64,000 bases of DNA from Algoriphagus lacus (lineage in GTDB: Bacteria > Bacteroidota > Bacteroidia > Cytophagales > Cyclobacteriaceae). Location of the stretch: contig NZ_QXML01000007.1 of assembly GCF_003583985.1 (NCBI RefSeq), forward strand, positions 1-64,000, written 5' to 3'. Positions 35,370-44,767 of this stretch are shown one piece after another. The translations under genes and the position numbers were made by a program. The notes beneath the pieces were generated by a model. That model saw nothing but the letters and a program-made list of their open reading frames with translations. It did no database searches and was not told the origin of the DNA. Each line of letters begins with the position of its first letter. Positions within the stretch are counted from its first letter, which is position 1.

Positions 35370-36383
35370 TTAATTTTTCCCAATCCTTTTTCCAAACTCA
35401 TCCAACTGTTCATCCCCAAAATCCAAATGGGTTACGAAGCGAACCAAGTCTTTTCCAAACTTGACCGACTTGATATTTTGCTGAGCCAGTTTTTTCATGA
35501 ATTCCTCTGGAGTGGTGCCTTCCAATCGTGCAATCACAATATTGGTGGCTACCGGGAAAATCTCCGATACCACTGGCAATTTGCTGAGCATTTCGCCCAA
35601 ACTACGAGCTCGGGCATGATCTTCTTTGAGTCGATCTACTTGATGATCCAAGGCATAAATCCCTGCTGCAGCAAGGAATCCCGCCTGTCTCATGCCTCCG
35701 CCGAATACTTTTCGGACTTTTCTGGCCCGCTTGATATCGACTTTTGTTCCTAAGAGAACAGATCCAATTGGGCAACCCAAGCCCTTGCTAAGGCAGATGG
35801 AGATCGTATCGAAATGTGCTCCCCAATCGGAAGGACTTTCTTCTGTCTCCACTAAGGCGTTGAAAAGTCTAGCGCCGTCCAAATGAAGCTTGATCCCCTT
35901 TTCCCTGCAAAGTGCATGGATTGGCTTGATTTCATCCAAGGTATAAATGCTGCCCCCGCCTTTGTTCATGGTGTTTTCCAGAGAAACCAAGGTAGTTTCG
36001 GGAGCATGCACATCGTCCGGATTGATGGATTCGGCAACTTGTGTGGCGGTGATCTTTCCCAGATCTCCAGTCAACAGTTTCACAGAAGCCAAGGAATTTG
36101 CCATGATGCCTCCGCCTTCATACAGATAAATGTGAGAATACTGGTGACAGATCACTTCCCGTTGTGGACCGGTGTGAAGCCGAATCGCGATCTGATTGGT
36201 CATGGTTCCTGAGGGACAGAAAAGCGCTGCTTCCATTCCGAAGAGTTTGGCGATTTTCTCCTCGAGGGCATTGACGGTTGGATCTTCTCCAAACACATCA
36301 TCGCCAACAGGGGCAGCAAACATGGCTTCCTTCATCCCCGGAGTTGGCCGGGTCACGGTATCACTTCTTAAATCAATCAGCAT
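35370..36383 (-). CDS. ltaE: Low-specificity L-threonine aldolase
   Basis: A 337-aa fold-type I PLP enzyme that splits threonine or allo-threonine to glycine and acetaldehyde. It begins [20 protein letters not shown], has [41 protein letters not shown] and the PLP lysine K200 in [12 protein letters not shown], all standard. A DUF2721 gene ends 5 bases upstream of its start on the same strand and may be co-transcribed. Confidence 0.95.
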   Translation of the reverse strand: MLIDLRSDTVTRPTPGMKEAMFAAPVGDDVFGEDPTVNALEEKIAKLFGMEAALFCPSGTMTNQIAIRLHTGPQREVICHQYSHIYLYEGGGIMANSLASVKLLTGDLGKITATQVAESINPDDVHAPETTLVSLENTMNKGGGSIYTLDEIKPIHALCREKGIKLHLDGARLFNALVETEESPSDWGAHFDTISICLSKGLGCPIGSVLLGTKVDIKRARKVRKVFGGGMRQAGFLAAAGIYALDHQVDRLKEDHARARSLGEMLSKLPVVSEIFPVATNIVIARLEGTTPEEFMKKLAQQNIKSVKFGKDLVRFVTHLDFGDEQLDEFGKRIGKN

Positions 36384-36388
36384 AATGG

Positions 36389-36835
36389 TTACTTATCGTC
36401 TTTTTTAAAGAAAATGTCCAGGCTGCTTTTCCGCTTTTCGAAGATCTCTTCCATATCTGACAGTTCGAGATTCAGCGCTTTGGTGGAAATCTGGATTTCG
36501 ATCAGAGAAATTCCGAGGGAAATCAGCAGGGAAAGCATGCTGATCACAAACACCCAATTGGCGGCGGCAGTGTAGCCTTGGAACAGCAAATACATACAAA
36601 TCACGCAGAGTAAAAAGCTGAAAACTCCGAAAAGCTGCATGTTTTTTATGAGCGTCAGCCTACGGCGGAGGTTGTGAATCTGCTCCACGATGATTTCCTG
36701 ATCGGGCTCTTTGAGGTAATTTTTATGCAGACCTCTGATCAGAGTAGCGATGGCTAAAAATCGGTTGGTAAACGCCAGCATCAGCAGCGTAATCGCAGAA
36801 AAGAGCAGGGCAGGAGTGGAGAGTTGGAGTTCCAT
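36389..36835 (-). CDS. DUF2721 membrane protein
   Basis: A 148-aa protein from ATG 36833-36835, beginning [20 protein letters not shown]. It has three hydrophobic helices (about 8-26, 70-88 and 93-113) and a charged C-terminus ending in FFKKDDK. The sequence fits DUF2721, a family of unknown function. An in-frame extension to 36958 is hydrophobic but not family-like, so the shorter start is preferred. Confidence 0.8.
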   Translation of the reverse strand: MELQLSTPALLFSAITLLMLAFTNRFLAIATLIRGLHKNYLKEPDQEIIVEQIHNLRRRLTLIKNMQLFGVFSFLLCVICMYLLFQGYTAAANWVFVISMLSLLISLGISLIEIQISTKALNLELSDMEEIFEKRKSSLDIFFKKDDK

Positions 36836-36972
36836 ATAGGTCAAGGAAAGTGATTTCAGAAAAGGTAAGTTCAGGAAAAGGCATGAAATGCCCACGAAAA
36901 AATCTTCAAACAAAGGGAGATGATTAGTCAAGGCATTCCATATGGGATTAAAAAACAAATTATCATCATATG

Positions 36973-37003
36973 AAAAAAGCCTGCTCTTTGCAAAGCAGGC
37001 TTT
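36973..37003 (-). terminator. Terminator after the anti-sigma gene
   Basis: AAAGCCTGCT / AGCAGGCTTT with an 8-base loop and a minus-strand T-run at 36973-36978. Confidence 0.85.
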
Positions 37004-37024
37004 GGATTTTTGAACTAGGTGAAG

Positions 37025-37849
37025 TTAGGCAACTTCTCCCAGCACGACCAATTTGTCAAGTGTGGGCGCTTTTGAACCCCCTTTTGGCTCGATGGTGATG
37101 GCAAAAGCACCAGCTTCTGCCACAGCTTGCATCTGTTGAAGGGTGAATTTCTCACCCGGATTGACCAGGCCGATTCCTACCGGTCCGTCTTTCCCTATGG
37201 CCCAAAGTTGATAGTCAAATTCATCTGACAGGGTATTCAGATTATTTACAGCCACGAAGACTTCCTGGGCTTTTTGATCCCAGAAGACGTCCACTTTAGC
37301 ATCCTTCTGCATCGGAAGGGTTTCTCCCTTCATCTCTACTCTTCGGAAATCACCTGAAACTAATCGATCCAATCGGGAGTCAGTTTCTTCGTATTGGAGT
37401 TTGACCTGATTCAGATTATCCGCCATCACCTGCTGATCCTGGAGAAGCGCCGTGAATTTCTGATCGGTTTCATAGAATTTGCCTGCAAAGTAGATCGCGG
37501 CTGCACTGGCAAAGACTGCAACCAACGAAGCTGCCACTGCGAAGGTTTTCCATGGGGTCATCTTGACCACCTTCGTCGGTGTTGAAGCTGATGATGAAGC
37601 CTTTATGGTTTCTTCTTTTTTGAAATCCTGTTCCAAGCTGTCAAAAATTTTCTGTTTGACTTTTTGGCTTGGTACAGCACCGGTTTTTTGGTCAAAGGAA
37701 AATATCGTTTCCTCCAATGCATCGAGTTCCTGCTGAATCTCAGGGTATTTCTTAGCCATAGCCAGCACTTCCTCGCGCTCACGCTCAGTCAGCTCTCCCA
37801 AAATGAAGAGCTCGAGTTTGCCTGATTCGATGTATTCCTGAATGTTCAC
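37025..37849 (-). CDS. Anti-sigma factor, RskA-type
   Basis: A 274-aa protein with a GTG start overlapping by one base the stop of the sigma gene (TAGTG). The N-terminal helical anti-sigma domain (ESGKLELFILGELTEREREE) is followed by a transmembrane helix (about 98-118) and a periplasmic RskA-like domain with WDQKAQEVFVAVNNL and QLWAIGKDGPVGIG. It holds its partner sigma factor inactive at the membrane. The N-domain lacks the HxxxCxxC zinc motif of ZAS anti-sigmas. Confidence 0.88.
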   Translation of the reverse strand: MNIQEYIESGKLELFILGELTEREREEVLAMAKKYPEIQQELDALEETIFSFDQKTGAVPSQKVKQKIFDSLEQDFKKEETIKASSSASTPTKVVKMTPWKTFAVAASLVAVFASAAAIYFAGKFYETDQKFTALLQDQQVMADNLNQVKLQYEETDSRLDRLVSGDFRRVEMKGETLPMQKDAKVDVFWDQKAQEVFVAVNNLNTLSDEFDYQLWAIGKDGPVGIGLVNPGEKFTLQQMQAVAEAGAFAITIEPKGGSKAPTLDKLVVLGEVA

Positions 37850-38382
37850 TAGATGCTGTCTAAGTTCTTTTTTAATACCTGAAGTGCTGCCCTGACCCGG
37901 GATTTAACTGTGCCGAGAGGGATATCAAACTCCTCCGACACCTCGGTGTGGGTGTATCCTTTGAAATAAATATACTCAATTATGAATCGCTGATCTTCGT
38001 TCAGTTGGTTCATCAACTCTCTTACTCCTATCGCCTCCACTTGCTCCATGGTTCCTGATTGACTTTCAAGGCCATATACGAAGTCGTCAATGGTGTTGGT
38101 CTTACCCGATTGGGAAATTTCTTTGGATCGGAGTTTATCTATAGCTGAGTTCCTGCAAATATTGGCCATCCAGGTGTAGAGACGGCCTTTGGACTCTTGG
38201 TAGAAGTCGATTTTACGGGTGATTTTGATAAAAGCATCGTGAAAAACTTCCTCTGCAATGTCCTGATCGGAAATAATCCTGGAAATCACGGCATACAATG
38301 CCCTTGAATATTTCTCGTAGAGGTATTCGGTGGTTTTACGATCTCGGGCTCTGAGACCCGCTATGATTTCTTCTTCCTGCAA
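37849..38382 (-). CDS. ECF-type RNA polymerase sigma factor
   Basis: A 177-aa sigma-70 family protein with region 2 (ALYAVISRIISDQDIAEEVF, HDAFIKITRKIDFYQE) and region 4 (ELMNQLNEDQRFIIEYIYFK, GYTHTEVSEEFDIPLGTVKS helix-turn-helix). It has no region 3. The best start in frame is a TTG at 38382; no ATG is available. With the downstream anti-sigma it forms an ECF/anti-sigma pair that responds to an envelope signal; the target genes are unknown. Confidence 0.92.
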   Translation of the reverse strand: MQEEEIIAGLRARDRKTTEYLYEKYSRALYAVISRIISDQDIAEEVFHDAFIKITRKIDFYQESKGRLYTWMANICRNSAIDKLRSKEISQSGKTNTIDDFVYGLESQSGTMEQVEAIGVRELMNQLNEDQRFIIEYIYFKGYTHTEVSEEFDIPLGTVKSRVRAALQVLKKNLDSI

Positions 38383-38418
38383 AAGTAATGGAGCGTAGTG
38401 TCGAAAAGCTAAAAGTAA

Positions 38419-38449
38419 GACACCGGGCCAAATGTTTTAGCCCGGTGTC
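38419..38449 (-). terminator. Terminator after lpdA
   Basis: GACACCGGGC / GCCCGGTGTC forms a perfect 10-bp stem with an 11-base loop, 26 bases after the lpdA stop. Confidence 0.8.
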
Positions 38450-38474
38450 AGATTTATTTCAATTAATATGAAAA

Positions 38475-39872
38475 TTAAAGATGGATCACCTCATCGTAGG
38501 CTGCTGCGGCAGCCTCCATGATCGCTTCCGACATGGTTGGGTGAGGGTGCACCGTTTTGATCAGTTCGTGCCCCGTAGTTTCAAGTTTGCGGATGGCTAC
38601 AATCTCAGCGATCATTTCGGTGACATTTGCGCCAATCATGTGGGCTCCAAGTAATTCTCCGTATTTTTTGTCAAATACCAGTTTCACAAAACCGTCTTTA
38701 GCACCTGCAGCGGAAGCTTTTCCGGAAGCTGAGAATGGGAATTTGCCAATTTTCACATCGTAACCAGCCTCTTTTGCTTTGGCTTCGGTCATGCCCACAG
38801 AAGCAATCTCAGGAGAACAATAGGTACAACCTGGAATGTTGCCATAGTTCAAAGGATCGGGATGATGTCCAGCGATTTTTTCCACACAGATGATGCCTTC
38901 AGCGGAAGCTACGTGTGCCAAAGCCGGACCGGGAACCACATCACCGATGGCATAGTAACCTGGCATGTTGGTTTTGTAATAGTCATCAACTTTGATTTTG
39001 CCTCGTTCTACCAGGATTCCTACGTCTTCCAACCCGATATTTTCCAAGTTGGAAACTACCCCAACAGCAGAAAGCACAATGTCGCACTCCAGAACTTCTT
39101 CTCCTTTGGCGGATTTCACTGTCACTTTGCAGCCTTCGCCTTTGGTATCAACAGAAGTTACCTCAGCAGAGGTCATTATCTTCATGCCGGCTTTTTTGTA
39201 GATTTTTTCCAAAGCTTTGGAGACTTCCTCATCTTCCACAGGAACGATGCGGTCCATAAATTCCACAATCGTCACTTCCGTGCCGATGGAATTGTAGAAG
39301 TACGCAAACTCCACTCCGATTGCTCCGGAACCTACTACGACCATTTTCTTTGGCTGTTTTTCCAATGTCATGGCCTTGCGGTATCCAATGATTTTTTTGT
39401 CATCGATTTTTATGGCAGGAAGTTCGCGTGCTCTAGCGCCAGTGGCGATGATAATGTGATCTGCTGCGTATACTGCCTTTTTTCCTTCTTTATCAGTGAC
39501 TTCGACTTTTTTGCCAGCCTGGATTTTACCCCAGCCTGCGATGATTTCAATTTTGTTTTTCTTCATCAAAAACTGAACACCTTTGCTCATGCCATCTGCC
39601 ACACCACGGCTTCTTTTCACCATTGCGGCAAAGTCTGCTTCGGCACCTTGAACAGAAATCCCATAGTCGGAAGCATGATGGATGTATTCAAAAACCTGTG
39701 CGCTTTTCAAAAGAGCTTTGGTTGGGATACAACCCCAATTCAGGCAAATACCGCCAAGCTCTTCCGCTTCCACGATGGCAGTTTTCAATCCGAGTTGAGA
39801 AGCGCGAATAGCCGCCACGTATCCTCCCGGTCCGCTTCCCAGCACGATCAAGTCAAATTTTGTCGAAGACAT
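38475..39872 (-). CDS. lpdA: Dihydrolipoyl dehydrogenase
   Basis: A 465-aa flavoprotein from ATG 39870-39872. FAD-binding GSGPGGYVAA, redox-active C43 and C48 in GGICLNWGCIPTK, NAD-binding GSGAIGVEFA and the C-terminal HPHPTMSEA active-site His-Glu are all present. It reoxidises the lipoyl arms of 2-oxoacid dehydrogenase complexes or the glycine cleavage system. No E1/E2 genes are adjacent, so it probably serves several complexes. A hydrophobic in-frame extension upstream is not part of the family. Confidence 0.97.
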   Translation of the reverse strand: MSSTKFDLIVLGSGPGGYVAAIRASQLGLKTAIVEAEELGGICLNWGCIPTKALLKSAQVFEYIHHASDYGISVQGAEADFAAMVKRSRGVADGMSKGVQFLMKKNKIEIIAGWGKIQAGKKVEVTDKEGKKAVYAADHIIIATGARARELPAIKIDDKKIIGYRKAMTLEKQPKKMVVVGSGAIGVEFAYFYNSIGTEVTIVEFMDRIVPVEDEEVSKALEKIYKKAGMKIMTSAEVTSVDTKGEGCKVTVKSAKGEEVLECDIVLSAVGVVSNLENIGLEDVGILVERGKIKVDDYYKTNMPGYYAIGDVVPGPALAHVASAEGIICVEKIAGHHPDPLNYGNIPGCTYCSPEIASVGMTEAKAKEAGYDVKIGKFPFSASGKASAAGAKDGFVKLVFDKKYGELLGAHMIGANVTEMIAEIVAIRKLETTGHELIKTVHPHPTMSEAIMEAAAAAYDEVIHL

Positions 39873-40134
39873 ATTTAAAATGGGTTTGATTACAAAATGA
39901 AACTGTGCAAAAATAGGTCTTTTGGCTTCAGAAAAAAATCGGAATTCCTTCAAATCCTTCAATCGAAAACCTGCTTGAACTGAATATTTTAAGGGTTTTG
40001 TTCGAAAATTTTAGCAAATCATTAATTGTTGATGGAATCTTTTGCATTTGCGATTTGGAGGATTTAAATCAGTGGTTTTCAATGGAAAAACATATGAAGC
40101 GCAGTGGGAAAAGCCAAAGTCCGGGCTTTTTTTC

Positions 40135-40142
40135 TATTTTTG
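40135..40142 (+). promoter_or_regulatory. Possible -7 box before fabG
   Basis: TATTTTTG fits TAnnTTTG and lies 22 bases before the fabG ATG, but no TTG is found at the proper distance upstream. Confidence 0.3.
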
Positions 40143-40164
40143 ACCGAACAAAATTTTACACTTC

Positions 40165-40911
40165 ATGGGATTACTTTCAGGAAAAACCGCCTTGATCACC
40201 GGAGCCTCTAAAGGAATCGGAAGGGCTATTGCTATTCGATTTGCACTTGAGGGAGCGAATGTTGCCTTCACTTTTTTGTCCAGTGTTGAAAAGGGACAGG
40301 CATTGGAGGCAGAATTGGCAGCATTTGGAATAAAGGCCAAAGGCTATCGGTCCGATGCCTCTGATTTTAAAGCAGCCGAACAACTAATCAATGATGTGGT
40401 CGCCGATTTTGGCGCCTTGGATATCCTGGTCAACAATGCCGGAATCACCCGAGACAACCTGCTCATGAGAATGACCGAGGAGGCATGGGACGAAATTATG
40501 AACGTAAACCTGAAGTCCTGCTTCAACACCGTGAAAGCAGCTTCCCGTACCATGATGAAAGCCAAGTCTGGATCGATCATCAATATGACTTCTGTGGTGG
40601 GTGTGAAAGGAAATGCCGGTCAAGCAAATTATGCTGCCTCCAAAGCTGGAATCATCGGTTTTACCAAATCCGTCGCTCTCGAATTGGGCTCAAGAAATAT
40701 CCGCTGCAATGCCGTGGCTCCGGGATTTATCGAAACTGAGATGACGGAAGTGCTGGATGAAAAGACCGTTCAGGGTTGGAGAGACGGCATTCCGATGAAG
40801 CGTGGAGGTCAGCCTGAAGAAGTGGCGAATGTGTGTGTGTTCCTGGCCTCGGAGATGAGCAGCTACGTGTCTGGGCAGGTGCTTCATGTGAATGGAGCAA
40901 TGTATACTTAA
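40165..40911 (+). CDS. fabG: 3-oxoacyl-[acyl-carrier-protein] reductase
   Basis: A 248-aa short-chain dehydrogenase. GASKGIG (13-19) binds NADPH, NNAG follows at 90-93, and the catalytic set is S143, Y156 and K160 (NYAASKAG). The conserved NAVAPGFIETEMT, VANVCVFLASEMSSYVSGQV and terminal NGAMYT fit FabG of fatty-acid synthesis. It is a single-gene unit; the rest of the fatty-acid genes are not in the window. Confidence 0.93.
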   Translation: MGLLSGKTALITGASKGIGRAIAIRFALEGANVAFTFLSSVEKGQALEAELAAFGIKAKGYRSDASDFKAAEQLINDVVADFGALDILVNNAGITRDNLLMRMTEEAWDEIMNVNLKSCFNTVKAASRTMMKAKSGSIINMTSVVGVKGNAGQANYAASKAGIIGFTKSVALELGSRNIRCNAVAPGFIETEMTEVLDEKTVQGWRDGIPMKRGGQPEEVANVCVFLASEMSSYVSGQVLHVNGAMYT

Positions 40912-40946
40912 TTCATAAAGGCGAAATAAGAAGTTGGAAATACGAG

Positions 40947-40974
40947 CGGCTGGGGAAACTCAGCCGTTTTTTTT
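40947..40974 (+). terminator. Terminator after fabG
   Basis: CGGCTG / CAGCCG with an 8-base loop followed by eight T. Confidence 0.85.
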
Positions 40975-40983
40975 GCTCAAATG

Positions 40984-41010
40984 AAAAAGCCTCGAGAAAT
41001 TCCCGAGGCC
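40984..41010 (-). terminator. Terminator after pruA
   Basis: GCCTCG / CGAGGC stem with a 9-base loop and five T on the minus strand (40984-40988), about 40 bases after the pruA stop. Confidence 0.75.
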
Positions 41011-41050
41011 CTTGATTGTTTTAATTTGAAAATTGGGACTTGATTATTCT

Positions 41051-42685
41051 TTAATCTTTACCCAAAAACGGATACCGGTAATCCTTTGGAGACACAAAGG
41101 TTTCCTTGATAGTGCGTGGTGATACCCATCGGAGCAAGTTGATCATCGAGCCGGCTTTGTCATTGGTGCCGGAAGCTCTTGCGCCTCCAAATGGCTGCTG
41201 ACCTACCACGGCTCCGGTTGGTTTGTCATTGATGTAGAAATTGCCCGCTGCATTTCTCAGTTTTTGTGTAGCCAATTCGATCGCATAGCGGTCTTGAGAG
41301 AAGACAGCTCCGGTCAAGGCATAAGGTGAAGTCTGATCTACCAGGTCAAGCACGGTTTCAAAGTGTTCTTCATGGTAAACATAGATCGTCAATACTGGAC
41401 CGAAAATTTCCTCACACATCGTCGTGTACATCGGATCCTGCGTCAAAATGACGGTTGGCTCGATGAAGTAGCCTTTGGACTTGTTATAGTTGCCTCCGGC
41501 GATGATTTCAACACCTGGAGTTGATTTGGCATTTTCGATGTACTTGGCGATTTTATCAAAAGACTTTTCGTCGATCACTGCATTGATAAAATTGGTAAAG
41601 TCTTCTGTGCCTCCCATTTTCATTGAAGCCAAATCTTCCAGCATATATTTTTTTACATCCTCCCAAAGGTTGGAAGGGATGTAAGCTCGGGAAGCGGCAG
41701 AGCATTTTTGTCCCTGGTACTCGAAGGCTCCACGAACTAGACCGACTGCCACAGCTTTTGCATCAGCGGATTTATGGGCTAGGACAAAGTCCTTTCCTCC
41801 GGTCTCTCCTACGATTCTAGGGTAGGATTTGTACCGCTTGATATTTTCTCCGACAGTTTTCCAGATGTGCTGGAATACCCCCGTAGAACCTGTAAAGTGA
41901 ATTCCTGAAAAATCAGGATGCTTGAAGATCACCTCACCGGCAGTGGGCCCGTCCACATAAACCAGGTTGATCACACCATCCGGTACCCCAGCCTCTTTAA
42001 AAATTTCCATCAACACTTGGGCAGAGTAGATCTGGGTGTATGCGGGTTTCCAAACCACCGTGTTTCCCATCATTGCGGCAGAAGTAGGTAAATTGCCAGC
42101 AATCGCAGTGAAATTGAATGGAGTCAGTGCAAAAACGAACCCTTCCAAGGGTCTTTGTTCTAAGCGGTTCCAAACGCCGTTGCCGGAAACCGGCGGTTGC
42201 TGTGCGTAGATTTCGCACATGTACTTGACATTGAACCGGAGGAAATCGATGAATTCACAGGCAGCATCAATCTCAGCCTGCATGGCATTTTTTGATTGCC
42301 CAAGCATGGTAGCGGCATTGATTTTGGCACGGTACGGCCCGGAAATCAAATCGGCCGCCTTTAGGAAAATCGCAGCCCGTTGCTCCCAAGCCAAACTTTC
42401 CCACGCCTCTTTGGCTCCCAAAGCAGCATTGATTGCCTGCTCAACATGGGATGCATCCCCTTCGTGGAAATGACCCAGAATGTGCTGATGATCGTGTGGA
42501 GGAGACATTGGGCGGGTGTTTCCTGTTCTTACTTCTTCATTGCCGATGTACATTGGAACGTCGATTTGCTTGGATCGAAGTTCTACTAGCATGGCTTGAA
42601 GTTCTTTTCGCTCCGGGCTACCCGGTGCATAGGATTTTACCGGCTCATTGACAGGCGTCGGTACGTTGAAAAATCCCTTTAACAT
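41051..42685 (-). CDS. pruA: L-glutamate gamma-semialdehyde dehydrogenase
   Basis: A 544-aa aldehyde dehydrogenase of the delta-1-pyrroline-5-carboxylate group. MLKGFFNVPTPVNEPVKSYA at the N-terminus is shared with eukaryotic ALDH4A1-like enzymes. ALTPFNFTAI, the catalytic glutamate in VGETGGKD and the nucleophile cysteine in GQKCSAASRAYIP are conserved. It oxidises glutamate semialdehyde, made from ornithine by RocD or from proline by PutA, to glutamate with NAD. It is a stand-alone gene without a proline dehydrogenase domain; putA is not adjacent. Confidence 0.96.
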   Translation of the reverse strand: MLKGFFNVPTPVNEPVKSYAPGSPERKELQAMLVELRSKQIDVPMYIGNEEVRTGNTRPMSPPHDHQHILGHFHEGDASHVEQAINAALGAKEAWESLAWEQRAAIFLKAADLISGPYRAKINAATMLGQSKNAMQAEIDAACEFIDFLRFNVKYMCEIYAQQPPVSGNGVWNRLEQRPLEGFVFALTPFNFTAIAGNLPTSAAMMGNTVVWKPAYTQIYSAQVLMEIFKEAGVPDGVINLVYVDGPTAGEVIFKHPDFSGIHFTGSTGVFQHIWKTVGENIKRYKSYPRIVGETGGKDFVLAHKSADAKAVAVGLVRGAFEYQGQKCSAASRAYIPSNLWEDVKKYMLEDLASMKMGGTEDFTNFINAVIDEKSFDKIAKYIENAKSTPGVEIIAGGNYNKSKGYFIEPTVILTQDPMYTTMCEEIFGPVLTIYVYHEEHFETVLDLVDQTSPYALTGAVFSQDRYAIELATQKLRNAAGNFYINDKPTGAVVGQQPFGGARASGTNDKAGSMINLLRWVSPRTIKETFVSPKDYRYPFLGKD

Positions 42686-42756
42686 GATATTTGGAGTTTA
42701 TTTGGTTTCTGAGTGGTCAAAGATAAGTGATGTACTCCGAAAGGGCTTTGTTTGGC

Positions 42757-43452
42757 TTACAAAAGGTCTTCGAGTTCACGAAGATGGGAAATAGTGTAGG
42801 TTGGCTCCAACTCGATTTTTTTTCCTTCGGGATTGAAAAAAACCTGGTCGATTTGTGCCCGCTGGGCTCCAAGGATATCCGAGGATGGATTGTCTCCTAT
42901 CATCAGGCATACCTCTGGATTGGTTTTCAGCTGGTCCATCGTGAAATGGAAAATTCGAGGATCTGGCTTTTTGTAACCGGTTGTTTCGGAAGTCACGACA
43001 AGTTCAAAAAAAACGTCCAGACCGGATGATGCCATCTTTTTGGCCTGGGATTCATTGAATCCATTGGTGATGACATGAATCCGGTATTTCTCTTTAAGGT
43101 AAGTCAGGATTTCTTTGGAGTAGGGGAAAACATGCGGCTTGGAAGAGGTCCGAACCATAAAATCTTCCTCAAATTCTTCAGGAATGGCGGACGCGTTTCC
43201 ACCTGCTTGGGTAAAAATCCTAGGAAAGCGTTCTTTTCTCAGAAATTGCTTATCGATTTTCCCAATATTATACCAGCCCCACAACTGGAAATTGATGTGG
43301 TGAAAAGCATCGAAAAACTTTTCGAAAGTTGGAATTCCCAAATCTTGGAGGCCATAGATCTGGTACAATTCAGAAAGTGACTCGGTGACGTTTCGATCGT
43401 AATCCCAAAGGGTATGGTCAAGATCGAAGAATAAATGTTGGTAAGTTTTCAA
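42757..43452 (-). CDS. yjjG: YjjG-family pyrimidine nucleotidase (HAD)
   Basis: A 231-aa HAD hydrolase with FFDLDHTLWDYD as motif I, VITNGFNESQAKKMASSGLD as motif II, GYKKPDPRIFH as motif III and IGDNPSSDILGAQRAQI as motif IV. This arrangement and the YQHLFFDLDHTLWDYDRN start match the YjjG group, which dephosphorylates non-canonical pyrimidine nucleotides. The start appears to be a TTG at 43452. It lies 7 bases downstream of the ArsR-type regulator gene. Confidence 0.88.
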   Translation of the reverse strand: MKTYQHLFFDLDHTLWDYDRNVTESLSELYQIYGLQDLGIPTFEKFFDAFHHINFQLWGWYNIGKIDKQFLRKERFPRIFTQAGGNASAIPEEFEEDFMVRTSSKPHVFPYSKEILTYLKEKYRIHVITNGFNESQAKKMASSGLDVFFELVVTSETTGYKKPDPRIFHFTMDQLKTNPEVCLMIGDNPSSDILGAQRAQIDQVFFNPEGKKIELEPTYTISHLRELEDLL

Positions 43453-43459
43453 GGAGTAA

Positions 43460-43843
43460 TCAGCGTCTGTATTGATTGTTCTGAATTTTGTTGATCGCCA
43501 GTTCCCGGTTGGATTTCAGAATCTCGTACGTCTCCTGATCCTTGATGAGGCTGGGGTCTTTCTGGATAAACTTGAAAATCTGCTGAATGATTTCAATGTA
43601 CTCCTCCAAAATGTAATAAAACATCCATTGGTCAACTCTACGGCTTCCCAAAAGTCCGGCATTCTTCAGGTAAATCAGATGCCTACTGGTTTTGGTTTGG
43701 GTGAAATCCAGGATCAATTCGAGATCTGATATGCTTAGTTCCTTGTTTAACAAGAGCAAATGGATGATTCTTACGCGTGGTTCTTCAGAAAGCGCCTTAA
43801 AAATTCGCAAACCATAGTTTAAACTGATATTTTTGAGTCTCAT
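43460..43843 (-). CDS. ArsR-family winged-helix regulator
   Basis: A 127-aa DNA-binding protein. The winged helix spans about 8-80 (IFKALSEEPRVRIIHLLLLN, ELSISDLELILDFTQTKTSR, HLIYLKNAGLLGSRR, QWMFYYIL) and a helical tail follows. No cysteine pair for metal sensing is present, so the signal is unknown. It is transcribed away from the signal-peptide protein at 43945 with a 101-base gap and is followed closely by yjjG; a role in their control is possible. Confidence 0.85.
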   Translation of the reverse strand: MRLKNISLNYGLRIFKALSEEPRVRIIHLLLLNKELSISDLELILDFTQTKTSRHLIYLKNAGLLGSRRVDQWMFYYILEEYIEIIQQIFKFIQKDPSLIKDQETYEILKSNRELAINKIQNNQYRR

Positions 43844-43944
43844 TAGTAAGTTTTAACTTGAATGACAGGAGGAAAACCAAATTTCATCCGAAATTCGATA
43901 AAAATCGTATCCGCTCAGCCAGGCTTTCATCTGATTCAATATTC

Positions 43945-44592
43945 GTGAAAATTACTCAGCTTCTTCCTTTCGCTTTAGTTCTGTTTTTTGGGCTTGTTTT
44001 CCTTTCCTTCCAATCATACGGTCAGGATCAGCAAGAGAAAAAAGTCATTCAGTTGTCCGGTATCATTCTTAATGCAGACAGTACAGATGCTGTTCCGGGC
44101 GTGAATATTTATGTGCCCAAAAAAGGAAGAGGAACTGTCTCCGGGCGATTTGGGTACTTTTCAATGCCAGTTCTGGAAGGTGACAGTGTGGTTTTTACCT
44201 TTATTGGTCTCAAAAAGCAAAGCTTCAAGATTCCCGAAAAGGTTGAAAATGACCGAATCAGCTTGATTTTGACTATGGAAGTAGACGAAATCGCCTTGGC
44301 TGAAATTGAGGTTATGCCTTATCCTACAGAAGAAGAATTCAAAAAGGCAGTGATTGCCATGAATGTTGTAGATCCGATGTCCATTAGCCGGGCTAATATG
44401 AGTCCTGAAATGCTCCTCCGGTGGGCGGAATCGATGCCTGCTTCAGGTGGGGAAAATTTCCGCTATTTCCAGGAAGGGCAGATGATTCAAAATCAGGACC
44501 TATATGGTCCTAGACCGCTTCGAATCCTTGATCCCTTCGCTTGGTCACAATTTATAAGATCAATAAAGCGGGGTGATTTGAAGAGTAAGTAA
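43945..44592 (+). CDS. Exported protein with a carboxypeptidase-like regulatory domain
   Basis: About 215 aa from a GTG at 43945, chosen because a clean signal peptide (VKITQLLPFALVLFFGLVFL, ending SYGQ) begins there. A TTG at 43858 would add 29 polar residues. After the signal, residues about 32-105 form a CarboxypepD_reg-like beta-sandwich (IQLSGIILNADSTDAVPGVN, GTVSGRFGYFSMPV, VFTFIGLKKQSFKI). The C-terminal part is helical and unrecognised (FKKAVIAMNVVDPMS, LRILDPFAWSQFIRSIKRGD). The domain is common at the front of TonB receptors but occurs here alone, so a structural periplasmic or outer-membrane role is likely. Confidence 0.7.
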   Translation: MKITQLLPFALVLFFGLVFLSFQSYGQDQQEKKVIQLSGIILNADSTDAVPGVNIYVPKKGRGTVSGRFGYFSMPVLEGDSVVFTFIGLKKQSFKIPEKVENDRISLILTMEVDEIALAEIEVMPYPTEEEFKKAVIAMNVVDPMSISRANMSPEMLLRWAESMPASGGENFRYFQEGQMIQNQDLYGPRPLRILDPFAWSQFIRSIKRGDLKSK

Positions 44593-44697
44593 AGGGGAAT
44601 CAAGCAGGAGTTGCCCATTTTGAATAACCCTAGCATGATTAAGATCCTTTTGGTTGAGAAATCCACTTCTTGGTTCAAATAAATCATCGCCAAAGAT

Positions 44698-44728
44698 TTG
44701 GTGAGATTTATTTAAAAGGATATCTTTG
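44698..44728 (+). promoter_or_regulatory. Promoter of rpmE2
   Basis: TTG (44698-44700), a 20-base spacer and TATCTTTG (44721-44728), a perfect TAnnTTTG box, 39 bases before the ATG at 44768. Confidence 0.65.
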
Positions 44729-44767
44729 TGCCTCATTTCGAAAAAGCAACAGAAAACTAGCTATATC

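Noticed and set aside
38862..39878. 338-codon plus-strand open frame opposite lpdA
   Set aside because: It lies wholly antisense to a clear dihydrolipoyl dehydrogenase and its Phe/His/Cys-rich translation is what an antisense frame gives.
44593..44697. A gene or RNA in the gap before rpmE2
   Set aside because: Only short frames without motifs and no clear structure are present before the rpmE2 promoter.
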